This document shows positions 57,086-63,665 of a stretch of 64,000 nucleotides of DNA, piece after piece. Origin of the DNA: JABWAJ01 sp038323375. GTDB lineage: Bacteria > Bacteroidota > Bacteroidia > Chitinophagales > Saprospiraceae. The first letter of the stretch is position 1. Each line of letters begins with the position of its first letter. Position numbers and translations under genes: made by a program. The DNA is taken from the NCBI GenBank assembly GCA_038323375.1, contig JBBQGV010000015.1:1-64000 (forward strand). The letters run 5' to 3'. The notes under the pieces were generated by a model, which ran no database searches, was not told where the DNA came from, and saw nothing but the letters and a program-made list of their open reading frames with translations.

Positions 57086-57858
57086 ATTGTTTGTAATATT
57101 TTTGTAGATACTGAAATTTGATCTAATATAGAACGAGACAAATCTGCTTCTGAAAAATGTCGAACATCCATTAAAAATTGATTTTTACTGGCTACCCAGC
57201 ATAAATAATCCCTGTCTATTTGTACCGATTTAAGTATGTATTCCTTGCGGCTGGTCAAGGCTGCGTCCATATCCCGAAGCCCTTTGCCCGAGCATTTCAC
57301 CTGTGCTTCTAATGCTGTCCAGTCTTCTATGTTGATGGAATCTGCGTGCGTAGTCAGCCCTTTGACGGCTTGTCCGAAGCGCAAAAAACTGCTTCGGTCT
57401 TTTTTGCACTGTACGTCAATGCCTACAATGCCTTCGTAGTTGATGGCACAAGCAATCAAATCCCGGGAATGAGACAGGTTAAAGTCAAAATCCCCTACCC
57501 GGATAAATGGCCGTCCAAGTGCATCGTATTGCATCGGAAAACTGGCAGGCGATGCATCGGGATATACTTCGCGGAGGCCTTCGTACACCAACAATTTACT
57601 CAGGATCGATTTTAGCCGGTCAGCATGTTTTAAGTAGCGACTCCACCGATTCCGGATGGCTTCCGGAAACAAAGTCGCGTATGCCAGTAACAGATCCTGA
57701 AAAGAATTACTTTTTTCATAATAAGCATAACATAATAAATTCGCCAAAGGTAACTTGCCGTTGCTCTTCAATGAGTGCCGTACAATTGGCAAGAGACCGG
57801 TGCTTGTCGCGAAATACCTGAACGAAGTCTTTCTGTACAATTTCTGAATATTCTGCAA
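57082..57858 (-). CDS. 4'-phosphopantetheinyl transferase (start uncertain)
   Basis: The frame is 258 codons, but conserved sequence begins near residue 41 (LLCYAYYEKSNSFQDLL). The real start could be the TTG at 57747. The Sfp-type motifs are FNLSHSRDLIACAI, GIDVQCKKD and WTALEAQVKCSGKGL (the W-x3-EA-x3-K core). It would attach phosphopantetheine to the ACP of this cluster. The region upstream in another frame encodes a different protein start (57716-57880), so the first 37 codons may not be translated. Confidence 0.8.
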   Translation of the reverse strand: MQNIQKLYRKTSFRYFATSTGLLPIVRHSLKSNGKLPLANLLCYAYYEKSNSFQDLLLAYATLFPEAIRNRWSRYLKHADRLKSILSKLLVYEGLREVYPDASPASFPMQYDALGRPFIRVGDFDFNLSHSRDLIACAINYEGIVGIDVQCKKDRSSFLRFGQAVKGLTTHADSINIEDWTALEAQVKCSGKGLRDMDAALTSRKEYILKSVQIDRDYLCWVASKNQFLMDVRHFSEADLSRSILDQISVSTKILQTI

Positions 57859-57880
57859 GTTTGTAGCTATAAGTATCCAT
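57716..57880 (-). pseudogene. 54-codon ORF resembling the start of an acyl-AMP ligase
   Basis: ATG 57880, stop at 57716, overlapping the transferase start region in another frame. FVQVFRDKHRSLANCTALIE then EQRQVTFGEF looks like the first strand of adenylate-forming enzymes (compare the usual x-ALxxEEQxLTYxEL). It may be all that is left of an acyl-activating gene, or a small coupled ORF. Low certainty. Confidence 0.35.
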
Positions 57881-57888
57881 TGATCTAT

Positions 57889-59100
57889 CTATTTATGAAT
57901 TTCCAAAACGCCTATATTCAGTAGGTCTCTAATAAAAATTGATTCAAAGCCTTCTTCTTCCATCTCTTGTTTGAGCTTTATTGACATTTTAAAAAGGCTT
58001 TTAAAGCAAGGCTCTGTCAGTTGAAAACACTGGTATGTGCGCTTGTTCAATAAAAAACAGTCATTTTCAATCATAAATAAGCCAAAATTGGTTTTATTAA
58101 ACTTCAATTGGGTATTAGCTGGTAAATCTGCATAATTAGCGGTGCTAATGTCTCGGGTAGTACTCACTTCCGGCGGTAAATATTTGTGCAGATAAAGCCA
58201 TGTTTCCCATTGATCGTAGTATTGTATCAGATATTTTTCCAGCTCACTGTATAACTTGCGGGTTACTTCCGGGATGTATTCTTTGGGAGCTCCGGCCCAC
58301 TCTTTGGGGTCTATTTTAGGCAAAAGCAAGACTTTTGGAGGTTTTCTTTCCTCATCCGGATAATAAGAAATCACGGGAATAATCGGGCGTTTGTTCATCC
58401 AGGAAATGGCTGCAATCCCTTTTCGGGAATTGATTTCCTGGCCAAAAAATGGAATTCTTAAATGAAACTGTTCTGACTTGTGGAAAATACCGCCCCCACC
58501 AGTATTGCCGTCAATGTAGGCAATAATGGATTTGCCTTCATAAAGGCATTTTGAAAGCGTCATGGCAATATTAGGCGACTCTGCGTTCAAAAGATCAAAA
58601 AACGCAGTTACTCCAAATGCTTTGTGTATCTCGGCCACCTTTTTCCGGATGCTGTCTCCCTGACGATGGTAGGTGTTTTCATCTACAATCAAAACAAAAT
58701 CAAGACCTTTACTTGCCACAATGCCGATAACCGACCGATAAGACCCCAGGTGGTAGGTACAAATAACCGCCGGGAAATTTTCGGGTGCTAAAGCAGCTTC
58801 TGCACCGACTACGTCCAAGCGGTCAATTAATTCCGGCATCCCGGTTTCTTCATTGAGCAGGGCACGGCCGTAAAGCAGCTTCAAATAAATATCTTCGTAT
58901 GCTGACGCTGGTATGTGGGGCAAAAATCGTTCCAGATTTGCCGTCAGAAATGTAAAATCCTTTAGTTGTAGCTGATCGAATTTCCGCTGTTCCCGCAATT
59001 GGATTTCTTGCCTCAACCCTTTGTAGCTCTCCACGTGTGGAAGGACGTTCGGGCTTTTATTTGAACCAGATTGAAATACAGGTATCGTTTCGACTGTCAT
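57889..59100 (-). CDS. LPLAT/LpxL-like acyltransferase with C-terminal PqqD/RRE-like domain
   Basis: 403 residues. Residues about 50-310 resemble the lysophospholipid/lipid A acyltransferase fold: AVICTYHLGSYRSVIGI (His about 117 at the HX4D site, with Arg in place of Asp), SIIAYIDGNTGGGGIFHK, and HLRIPFFGQEINSRKGIAAI. No N-terminal membrane anchor. Residues about 325-403 (NFGLFMIENDCFLLNKRTYQ, CFKSLFKMSIKLKQEMEEEG) look like the three-strand, three-helix PqqD-type fold that binds leader peptides. This predicts transfer of an acyl group from ACP to the precursor peptide. It is 14 bases downstream of the arginase-type gene. Confidence 0.75.
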   Translation of the reverse strand: MTVETIPVFQSGSNKSPNVLPHVESYKGLRQEIQLREQRKFDQLQLKDFTFLTANLERFLPHIPASAYEDIYLKLLYGRALLNEETGMPELIDRLDVVGAEAALAPENFPAVICTYHLGSYRSVIGIVASKGLDFVLIVDENTYHRQGDSIRKKVAEIHKAFGVTAFFDLLNAESPNIAMTLSKCLYEGKSIIAYIDGNTGGGGIFHKSEQFHLRIPFFGQEINSRKGIAAISWMNKRPIIPVISYYPDEERKPPKVLLLPKIDPKEWAGAPKEYIPEVTRKLYSELEKYLIQYYDQWETWLYLHKYLPPEVSTTRDISTANYADLPANTQLKFNKTNFGLFMIENDCFLLNKRTYQCFQLTEPCFKSLFKMSIKLKQEMEEEGFESIFIRDLLNIGVLEIHK

Positions 59101-59114
59101 ACGTATTGCTATTT

Positions 59115-60416
59115 TTAATTTAAAACTTCCGTAGCCAACTGCTCTCTTCCTACCTCCTCGCAGTTAAAATTATTGAGTGTAAAAAGATTAATGATGTTCA
59201 ATATCAGCTCAACAGAGGTTTGCATAGTACGATCCTGCATATCCATATCCGGGTTCACCTCAACCAGGTCAATGCCAATGATTCGGCGGTCCGTCAGCAC
59301 CAATTGCAGCAGTTGAATCAGCTCCGAAAGATCCAGGCCATTGGCAACGGGGGTAGCGGTAGCAGGCGCAACAACAGGATCTAGTACATCAATGTCAATG
59401 GTCAAATAGACTTGTGCGTCCATTGGAATGAAAGACAAGTCGAGTTCATCATGGATGGATTTTTTCAGGTCGCTGCACCAGAAAACATGCTGTTTCGAAT
59501 TATGGGGCCGCCCCATGAGGTTAAATATCCCCCTGATTCCCATCTGATAAATGCCTTTTACTTTCGAAATTTCGAGGCACCGGCTGGCAAAATTGCCGTG
59601 ATGGTGTACTTTTTCAGCGTGATTAAGACTGTCATACTTAGAGGTATAGGTATCCGTATGGGCGTCCATGTGTACGATGTAAATGTCATCAAACACCGCC
59701 GATGCAGCTTTTACAATCGGATAGGTTACAGAGTGGTCGCCTCCAAGAAAAAACGGAATATTCCCTTGTTGGAAAATCTGGAGCGCTGTTTTTTCTATTT
59801 TCCGGTAGATATAGGATTTAGATTCGTGGATGCTGACAAATAAATTGCCCAGATCTTTGATTAAATCCTTTTGCAAAAGTTCGAAAAAACAAGAGTTACT
59901 TGAGTCAATGCCTACCGCTTCAAGGCTGTAATTCCCAGCGCTTGCTGCATCTAAGTGCAACTTGTATTCGTTGGTGTACTCCCGGAGTTTTTCCGGAAAA
60001 TGCGCACAGCCCACTGATTTGGGATTGCCCCCGCCATAAGGAATTCCGACAAAGCATAAATTGGCAAAATGCGGGTTTGTTTCGTCGTTCAATCCAAAAA
60101 GCGTATGTTTTAGTCTTGTCAGTATAACGAGCTGGTCTTCGAGAATGTCATTCTGAAATACGAGCCCGCGACTTACAAAAGAAGACAATGCTTGTTGTAG
60201 ATCACCTGTGGGGTACTGTGGGAAAGCGGCCATAAGACCTTCAAACGTTTTGGGGATTTCCAGAAACCGCAAAATGCTCATTGCTGTTTCTTTTACCTGA
60301 AATACCTTCCCCGACAGGGTGTTGTACAATTTATGTGCTGCATCTTCTCCTTTTTCGCGCTCTATGAGCAAGTAAGGCGAAATGATGTAGTTGGTAATTA
60401 CTTTATTGTTTTCCAT
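59115..60416 (-). CDS. Arginase-family enzyme with N-terminal PqqD/RRE-like domain (candidate peptide arginase)
   Basis: 433 residues. The N-terminal 95 residues (NYIISPYLLIEREKGEDAAH, KVFQVKETAMSILRFLEIP) look like a leader-binding domain. From about 130 the ureohydrolase fold follows with all Mn ligands: FFLGGDHSVTYP, VHMDAHTDTY and LTIDIDVLDPVVAPAT, then GIDLVEVNPDMD. Ureohydrolases release urea from guanidino groups. Family members in RiPP clusters (OspR type) change Arg to ornithine inside peptides. The start overlaps the M50 gene by 14 bases, so expression is coupled to it. Confidence 0.85.
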   Translation of the reverse strand: MENNKVITNYIISPYLLIEREKGEDAAHKLYNTLSGKVFQVKETAMSILRFLEIPKTFEGLMAAFPQYPTGDLQQALSSFVSRGLVFQNDILEDQLVILTRLKHTLFGLNDETNPHFANLCFVGIPYGGGNPKSVGCAHFPEKLREYTNEYKLHLDAASAGNYSLEAVGIDSSNSCFFELLQKDLIKDLGNLFVSIHESKSYIYRKIEKTALQIFQQGNIPFFLGGDHSVTYPIVKAASAVFDDIYIVHMDAHTDTYTSKYDSLNHAEKVHHHGNFASRCLEISKVKGIYQMGIRGIFNLMGRPHNSKQHVFWCSDLKKSIHDELDLSFIPMDAQVYLTIDIDVLDPVVAPATATPVANGLDLSELIQLLQLVLTDRRIIGIDLVEVNPDMDMQDRTMQTSVELILNIINLFTLNNFNCEEVGREQLATEVLN

Positions 60417-61704
60417 CGCGTCTATTTCTTATCAGGTTTTTAATACTATTCCGCACAATGCCTGAATTATGTTGATAACGCTTGTAAAAAATAAATGAGA
60501 ATATGGTCGTAGCAAGTGCTGTTTTTCCCATTGATTCAATGGCACAGACAGAAAAATCGAGCTGATAAATGTTGTAAAAAACTTGTTTCCATGCATAAAA
60601 TGCTTGTCCGATAAATTTGATAACGACATAAGCAATATATCCCCAAAATACGTAGCTGCAAATAGAATAAATTGCCAAAAAAGGGTTCTTTACATTCACT
60701 AACTGCCGCGTTCTTTCAGAAACCTGGAATGGCAGGCTGGGAAAAATGCGCTTTAGGAACAAAGTCCACCAAGCATCTGACTGCAACCGCAGGTTCGGAA
60801 GCTTAAATAAATCGCTATAAATCCAGTAGCCGTCAAACCGGAAGAAGGGGTTAAAATTAATGAATATGGTTACTGTATTGATAACGATCAGACTCCTGAG
60901 TATACTGATGGTTTCCATATCGTAGGAGTTTTTAACCCAGTAAATCAACCCAAGATTAATCAATAACTGGAAAAATATTCCTCCAAAATTCACAATAATG
61001 CGTTTGAGGCGGCTGAGTTTCCAGGTTTCAGTTACATCCGTATATAATACTGGAAAAATAAAATAGAAGCCAAAACCGATACTTTTGGGTGGCGCTTTGA
61101 ACAAGTATGAGGAGGCCGCATGCCCCAGTTCATGGATAAAAAGAATGAAAATTGCTACCGGGTAATAGATAAAAATATGCCCCAAATTTTTTAGGCACTC
61201 GGTACCCGAACTGGCAAATGTCCCGCCGGCTGCCGCTGCATCGTTGTATTGCGAAAATTGCTGGATATAATAATAATTCAAACCCGCACCCGCCAACAGA
61301 AGCGTAAAAAAAGGTATCGGATAAAAAAAGTATTTCAGTATTTCAAGGAGCCATTTAAGCTGCTCAAACCGAAAAACATCCCAATGGCCAGTAAACCCGG
61401 ACAGCATTCTGTCGGTTTTGTTTTTTTCCAGGCTTTCATCGTGTATGACCTCACCTGCTTCATTAAATATTTTAAGAGGTTTAATTTTTTCTTCGATAAT
61501 TTGGGCAACGGTTTCTTCTGTAAATTCATATTGACCACGAGACCAGTTGTTTAGGCTAACCGTAATTTCCGGTTTTGTCTTTTTCTCTGTCAGTTGATCT
61601 ATGATGATACGCAACAATTCTCCTATGTAATAATTGGTGCCATTGATCTGCAACAGGTACTGTTTATTGTCGTTACCGGTTTCTACTTCTTGTATGGTGT
61701 ACAT
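60403..61704 (-). CDS. M50-family membrane zinc protease with N-terminal RRE-like domain
   Basis: 433 residues. The first 90 residues (YLLQINGTNYYIGELLRIII) read like a PqqD-type domain. At least six membrane helices follow, with the zinc site FIHELGHAASSY (about 190-201) and the second ligand motif FNPFFRFDGYW (about 300). The arrangement matches the putative peptide zinc metalloproteases of bacterial peptide-maturation loci. It would cut the leader at, or help export across, the inner membrane. It is the first enzyme gene after the precursor terminator. Confidence 0.85.
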   Translation of the reverse strand: MYTIQEVETGNDNKQYLLQINGTNYYIGELLRIIIDQLTEKKTKPEITVSLNNWSRGQYEFTEETVAQIIEEKIKPLKIFNEAGEVIHDESLEKNKTDRMLSGFTGHWDVFRFEQLKWLLEILKYFFYPIPFFTLLLAGAGLNYYYIQQFSQYNDAAAAGGTFASSGTECLKNLGHIFIYYPVAIFILFIHELGHAASSYLFKAPPKSIGFGFYFIFPVLYTDVTETWKLSRLKRIIVNFGGIFFQLLINLGLIYWVKNSYDMETISILRSLIVINTVTIFINFNPFFRFDGYWIYSDLFKLPNLRLQSDAWWTLFLKRIFPSLPFQVSERTRQLVNVKNPFLAIYSICSYVFWGYIAYVVIKFIGQAFYAWKQVFYNIYQLDFSVCAIESMGKTALATTIFSFIFYKRYQHNSGIVRNSIKNLIRNRRDGKQ

Positions 61705-61765
61705 AATATATTATTTTAATTTTAAATAGAGCTTGGTATAAAAGCGTTGCCGTTAACGCGATAAC

Positions 61766-61812
61766 AAAAAGGGGCCGGGATATTGAATATGATAACCCCA
61801 TCCCAGCCCCTT
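61766..61812 (-). terminator. Terminator/attenuator between the precursor genes and the enzymes
   Basis: On the minus strand AAGGGGCTGGGAT and ATCCCGGCCCCTT form a 12-13 bp stem (one mismatch) followed by TTTTTG. It lies after the last precursor and before the M50 gene. It should keep precursor mRNA abundant while a fraction reads through into the enzymes. Confidence 0.85.
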
Positions 61813-61912
61813 ATACGCAATCAAACTAAGTGACTACTAAATTGCAGTTGCAAGAACTACTACAAGGCGTTTTTCAGTTCTACATGCTGCATGATCGTAA
61901 AAAAATCAGGTA

Positions 61913-62053
61913 CTATCCAGCTGCGGGTGGCGCGGCGGGTGTTTTCACTGTGTTGCCACTGCAGCGTGCGGTATCCACAGCCGCTACCGTCATTTCAAAA
62001 CGGCCTTCCAATTCAACTACGGACAATGCATCTTTGATTTCAAAATTGTTCAT
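61913..62053 (-). CDS. Ribosomal precursor peptide, copy 1 (divergent core)
   Basis: 46 residues. Leader MNNFEIKDALSVVELEGRF is followed by EMTVAAVDTARC, which all copies share, and a variant tail SGNTVKTPAAPPAAG. The Pro/Ala-rich tail differs from the Asn-Lys-Ala tail of copies 3-5. The conserved Arg-Cys pair is the likely target of the cluster enzymes. It is too short for ordinary gene calls but is supported by five-fold repetition. Confidence 0.88.
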   Translation of the reverse strand: MNNFEIKDALSVVELEGRFEMTVAAVDTARCSGNTVKTPAAPPAAG

Positions 62054-62130
62054 AATAAGTAAATTTTGGTAATTAGAAAATTAGAAAATAAAAATCTCAG
62101 TCATTAGCAGTAAACAAAAGTCGGTCATAC

Positions 62131-62300
62131 TAAGGGTCGCTGAAATAATAACTGTTCACTTTTCCAGGAGGTCTTTTGCTCCTACTCTGCGTTGGAGAAC
62201 CACCTCCCTTAGCTATGGCTAAGGTCGGGAACCCCCGCCTCGGTTAGCCACAAAATGCCTTGCCTGGCAAAAGCGACACTTGTTAATTCAGCGCCCCTAA
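62131..62300. repeat. 170-bp intercistronic direct repeat, copy 1
   Basis: It matches 62558-62726 at roughly 90 percent (shared words GGTC-x-CTGAAATAATAACTG, CACAAAATGCCTTGCCTGGC, AAAAGCGACACTT, AATTCAGCGCCCCT). It contains stop codons in all useful frames and is probably the untranslated spacer that was duplicated with the precursor genes. At 62301-62446 nothing further is seen. Confidence 0.8.
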
Positions 62301-62446
62301 GGAATCAAACAGGATAAAGATGTATTTACCAGATCCATTCTATTGATGTGTATCATTTATAAGTTAGATACCATTCGTGAGTTGCCAATCGGTTACAAGT
62401 ATCTTTATTCCTGCTTTTTTCAGCAATTACTGGCTGTACTTTTCAA

Positions 62447-62547
62447 TTAGTTAGCCAAGGTCCTGGACTCATCGGAAACCGATTTGTTGATCTTGCTGTC
62501 GTTGCAACGTGCAGTATCCACGGCAGCTACGGTCAGTTCAAAACGAT
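62447..62547 (-). pseudogene. Leaderless precursor peptide, copy 2
   Basis: In frame with the other copies it reads RFELTVAAVDTARC and a distinct core NDSKINKSVSDESRTLAN to TAA. The 17-18 leader codons are missing; at about 62548 the sequence changes into the intercistronic repeat. Without a leader it should not be recognised or even translated. Confidence 0.8.
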
Positions 62548-62557
62548 ATAATTACGC

Positions 62558-62726
62558 TTAGGGTCACTGAAATAATAACTGTCCACTTTTCCAGGAGACC
62601 TTTTGCGCCTACCCTTCATTGAAGAACCGCCTCCCTTAGCTTTGGCAAAGGTCGTGAACCCCCGCCTTGATTAGCCACAAAATGCCTTGCCTGGCAAAAG
62701 CGACACTTATTAATTCAGCGCCCCTT
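62558..62726. repeat. 170-bp intercistronic direct repeat, copy 2
   Basis: The second copy of the spacer, directly downstream of precursor copy 3 in the direction of transcription. Its boundary coincides with the loss of the leader of copy 2. Confidence 0.8.
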
Positions 62727-62871
62727 AGTTGGCCTGAGCAGGTTCAGAAGAGGCCTTCACATCTGCTTTGTTGTCGTTGCAACGTGCAGTGTCTACAGCG
62801 GCTACGGTCAGTTCAAAACGATTTTCGAGTTCTACCACTGACAGGGCATCTTTAGTGTCAAAATTGCTCAT
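62725..62871 (-). CDS. Ribosomal precursor peptide, copy 3
   Basis: 48 residues: MSNFDTKDALSVVELENRF, ELTVAAVDTARC, then NDNKADVKASSEPAQAN. Leader identical to copy 4. The spacing to copy 4 (58 bases) is AT-rich. Confidence 0.9.
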   Translation of the reverse strand: MSNFDTKDALSVVELENRFELTVAAVDTARCNDNKADVKASSEPAQAN

Positions 62872-62929
62872 GATAAAAAGATTGATTGATTAAAAAATAG
62901 AATTAAGAGACGGCTTAAAATAATTACGC

Positions 62930-63076
62930 TCAGTTGGCCTGAGCAGGCTCAGAAGAGACCTTCACATCTGCTTTGTTGTCGCTGCACCGTGCAGTGTCCA
63001 CAGCGGCTACGGTCAGTTCAAAACGATTTTCGAGTTCTACCACTGACAGGGCATCCTTAGTGTCAAAATTGCTCAT
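62930..63076 (-). CDS. Ribosomal precursor peptide, copy 4
   Basis: 48 residues, differing from copy 3 by Ser for Asn after Cys31 (TARCSDNKADVK) and Val for Ala further on (KVSSEPAQAN). Nucleotide identity to copy 3 is very high, including the sequence before the ATG, so duplication was recent. Confidence 0.9.
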   Translation of the reverse strand: MSNFDTKDALSVVELENRFELTVAAVDTARCSDNKADVKVSSEPAQAN

Positions 63077-63134
63077 GATAAAAAGATTGATTGGTTAAAA
63101 AATAGAATTAAGAAATGGCTCAAAATGATTACGC

Positions 63135-63281
63135 TTAGTTGGCTTGAGCAGGCTCAGAAGAAGCCTTCACATCTGCTTTGTTGCCATCGCAGCGCGCAGT
63201 ATCAACAGCGGCCACGGTAAGTTCAAAACGCTCTTCGAGTTCTACTGAGGACAGCGCATCTTTGATTTGAAAAGTTGACAT
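63135..63281 (-). CDS. Ribosomal precursor peptide, copy 5
   Basis: 48 residues: MSTFQIKDALSSVELEERF, ELTVAAVDTARC, then DGNKADVKASSEPAQAN. It is the first of the series after the ACP gene. Between copies the residue after Cys31 changes (Asp, Ser or Asn), while AVDTARC and the NKADVK segment are kept in copies 3-5. Confidence 0.9.
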   Translation of the reverse strand: MSTFQIKDALSSVELEERFELTVAAVDTARCDGNKADVKASSEPAQAN

Positions 63282-63360
63282 ACTTAAAAATTTAAATGGT
63301 TAAAAAATATGAATGAATTAGATTTTGCAAAAAGCGCTAATACCCTGATTGTGTGTTTAA

Positions 63361-63642
63361 TTAGTCTTCTGCTTCCACCAGCAGGTTGCGCTGAATCATC
63401 GCGCTCAGTGTCTCTACGTTCTGGAAGGATTCTTCGTTAAATTCCGTAGGAATGATTCCGAATTCTTCGCCGAGGCGGGTAGAGATTTCAAGGACAGCGA
63501 GGGAATCCTGAATAATTCCGGGATCTTCATCAGTCCCGAAAAACGGCGCATCGTTTTTGATGTCTGCTGCCGTAATGTCTTCCAATTCCAATACATCAAT
63601 AATGCATTGTTTTACTTTTTCCTGAATTGCATTGAGTTCCAT
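63361..63642 (-). CDS. Acyl carrier protein of the cluster
   Basis: 93 residues, acidic, four-helix ACP fold. The phosphopantetheine Ser is in GIIQDSLAVLEIS (about Ser47). A loop insertion (FFGTDEDPG) precedes it, as in carriers of polyene or secondary pathways. It lies between the active ketosynthase and the precursor genes, and would carry the acyl chain for the LPLAT-type enzyme. Confidence 0.88.
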   Translation of the reverse strand: MELNAIQEKVKQCIIDVLELEDITAADIKNDAPFFGTDEDPGIIQDSLAVLEISTRLGEEFGIIPTEFNEESFQNVETLSAMIQRNLLVEAED

Positions 63643-63665
63643 AATCTTCTATTTTTATAAATTAA

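Noticed and set aside
61830..62072. Plus-strand 80-codon frame over precursor copy 1
   Set aside because: It is the complement of the precursor gene, which is supported by four sister copies.
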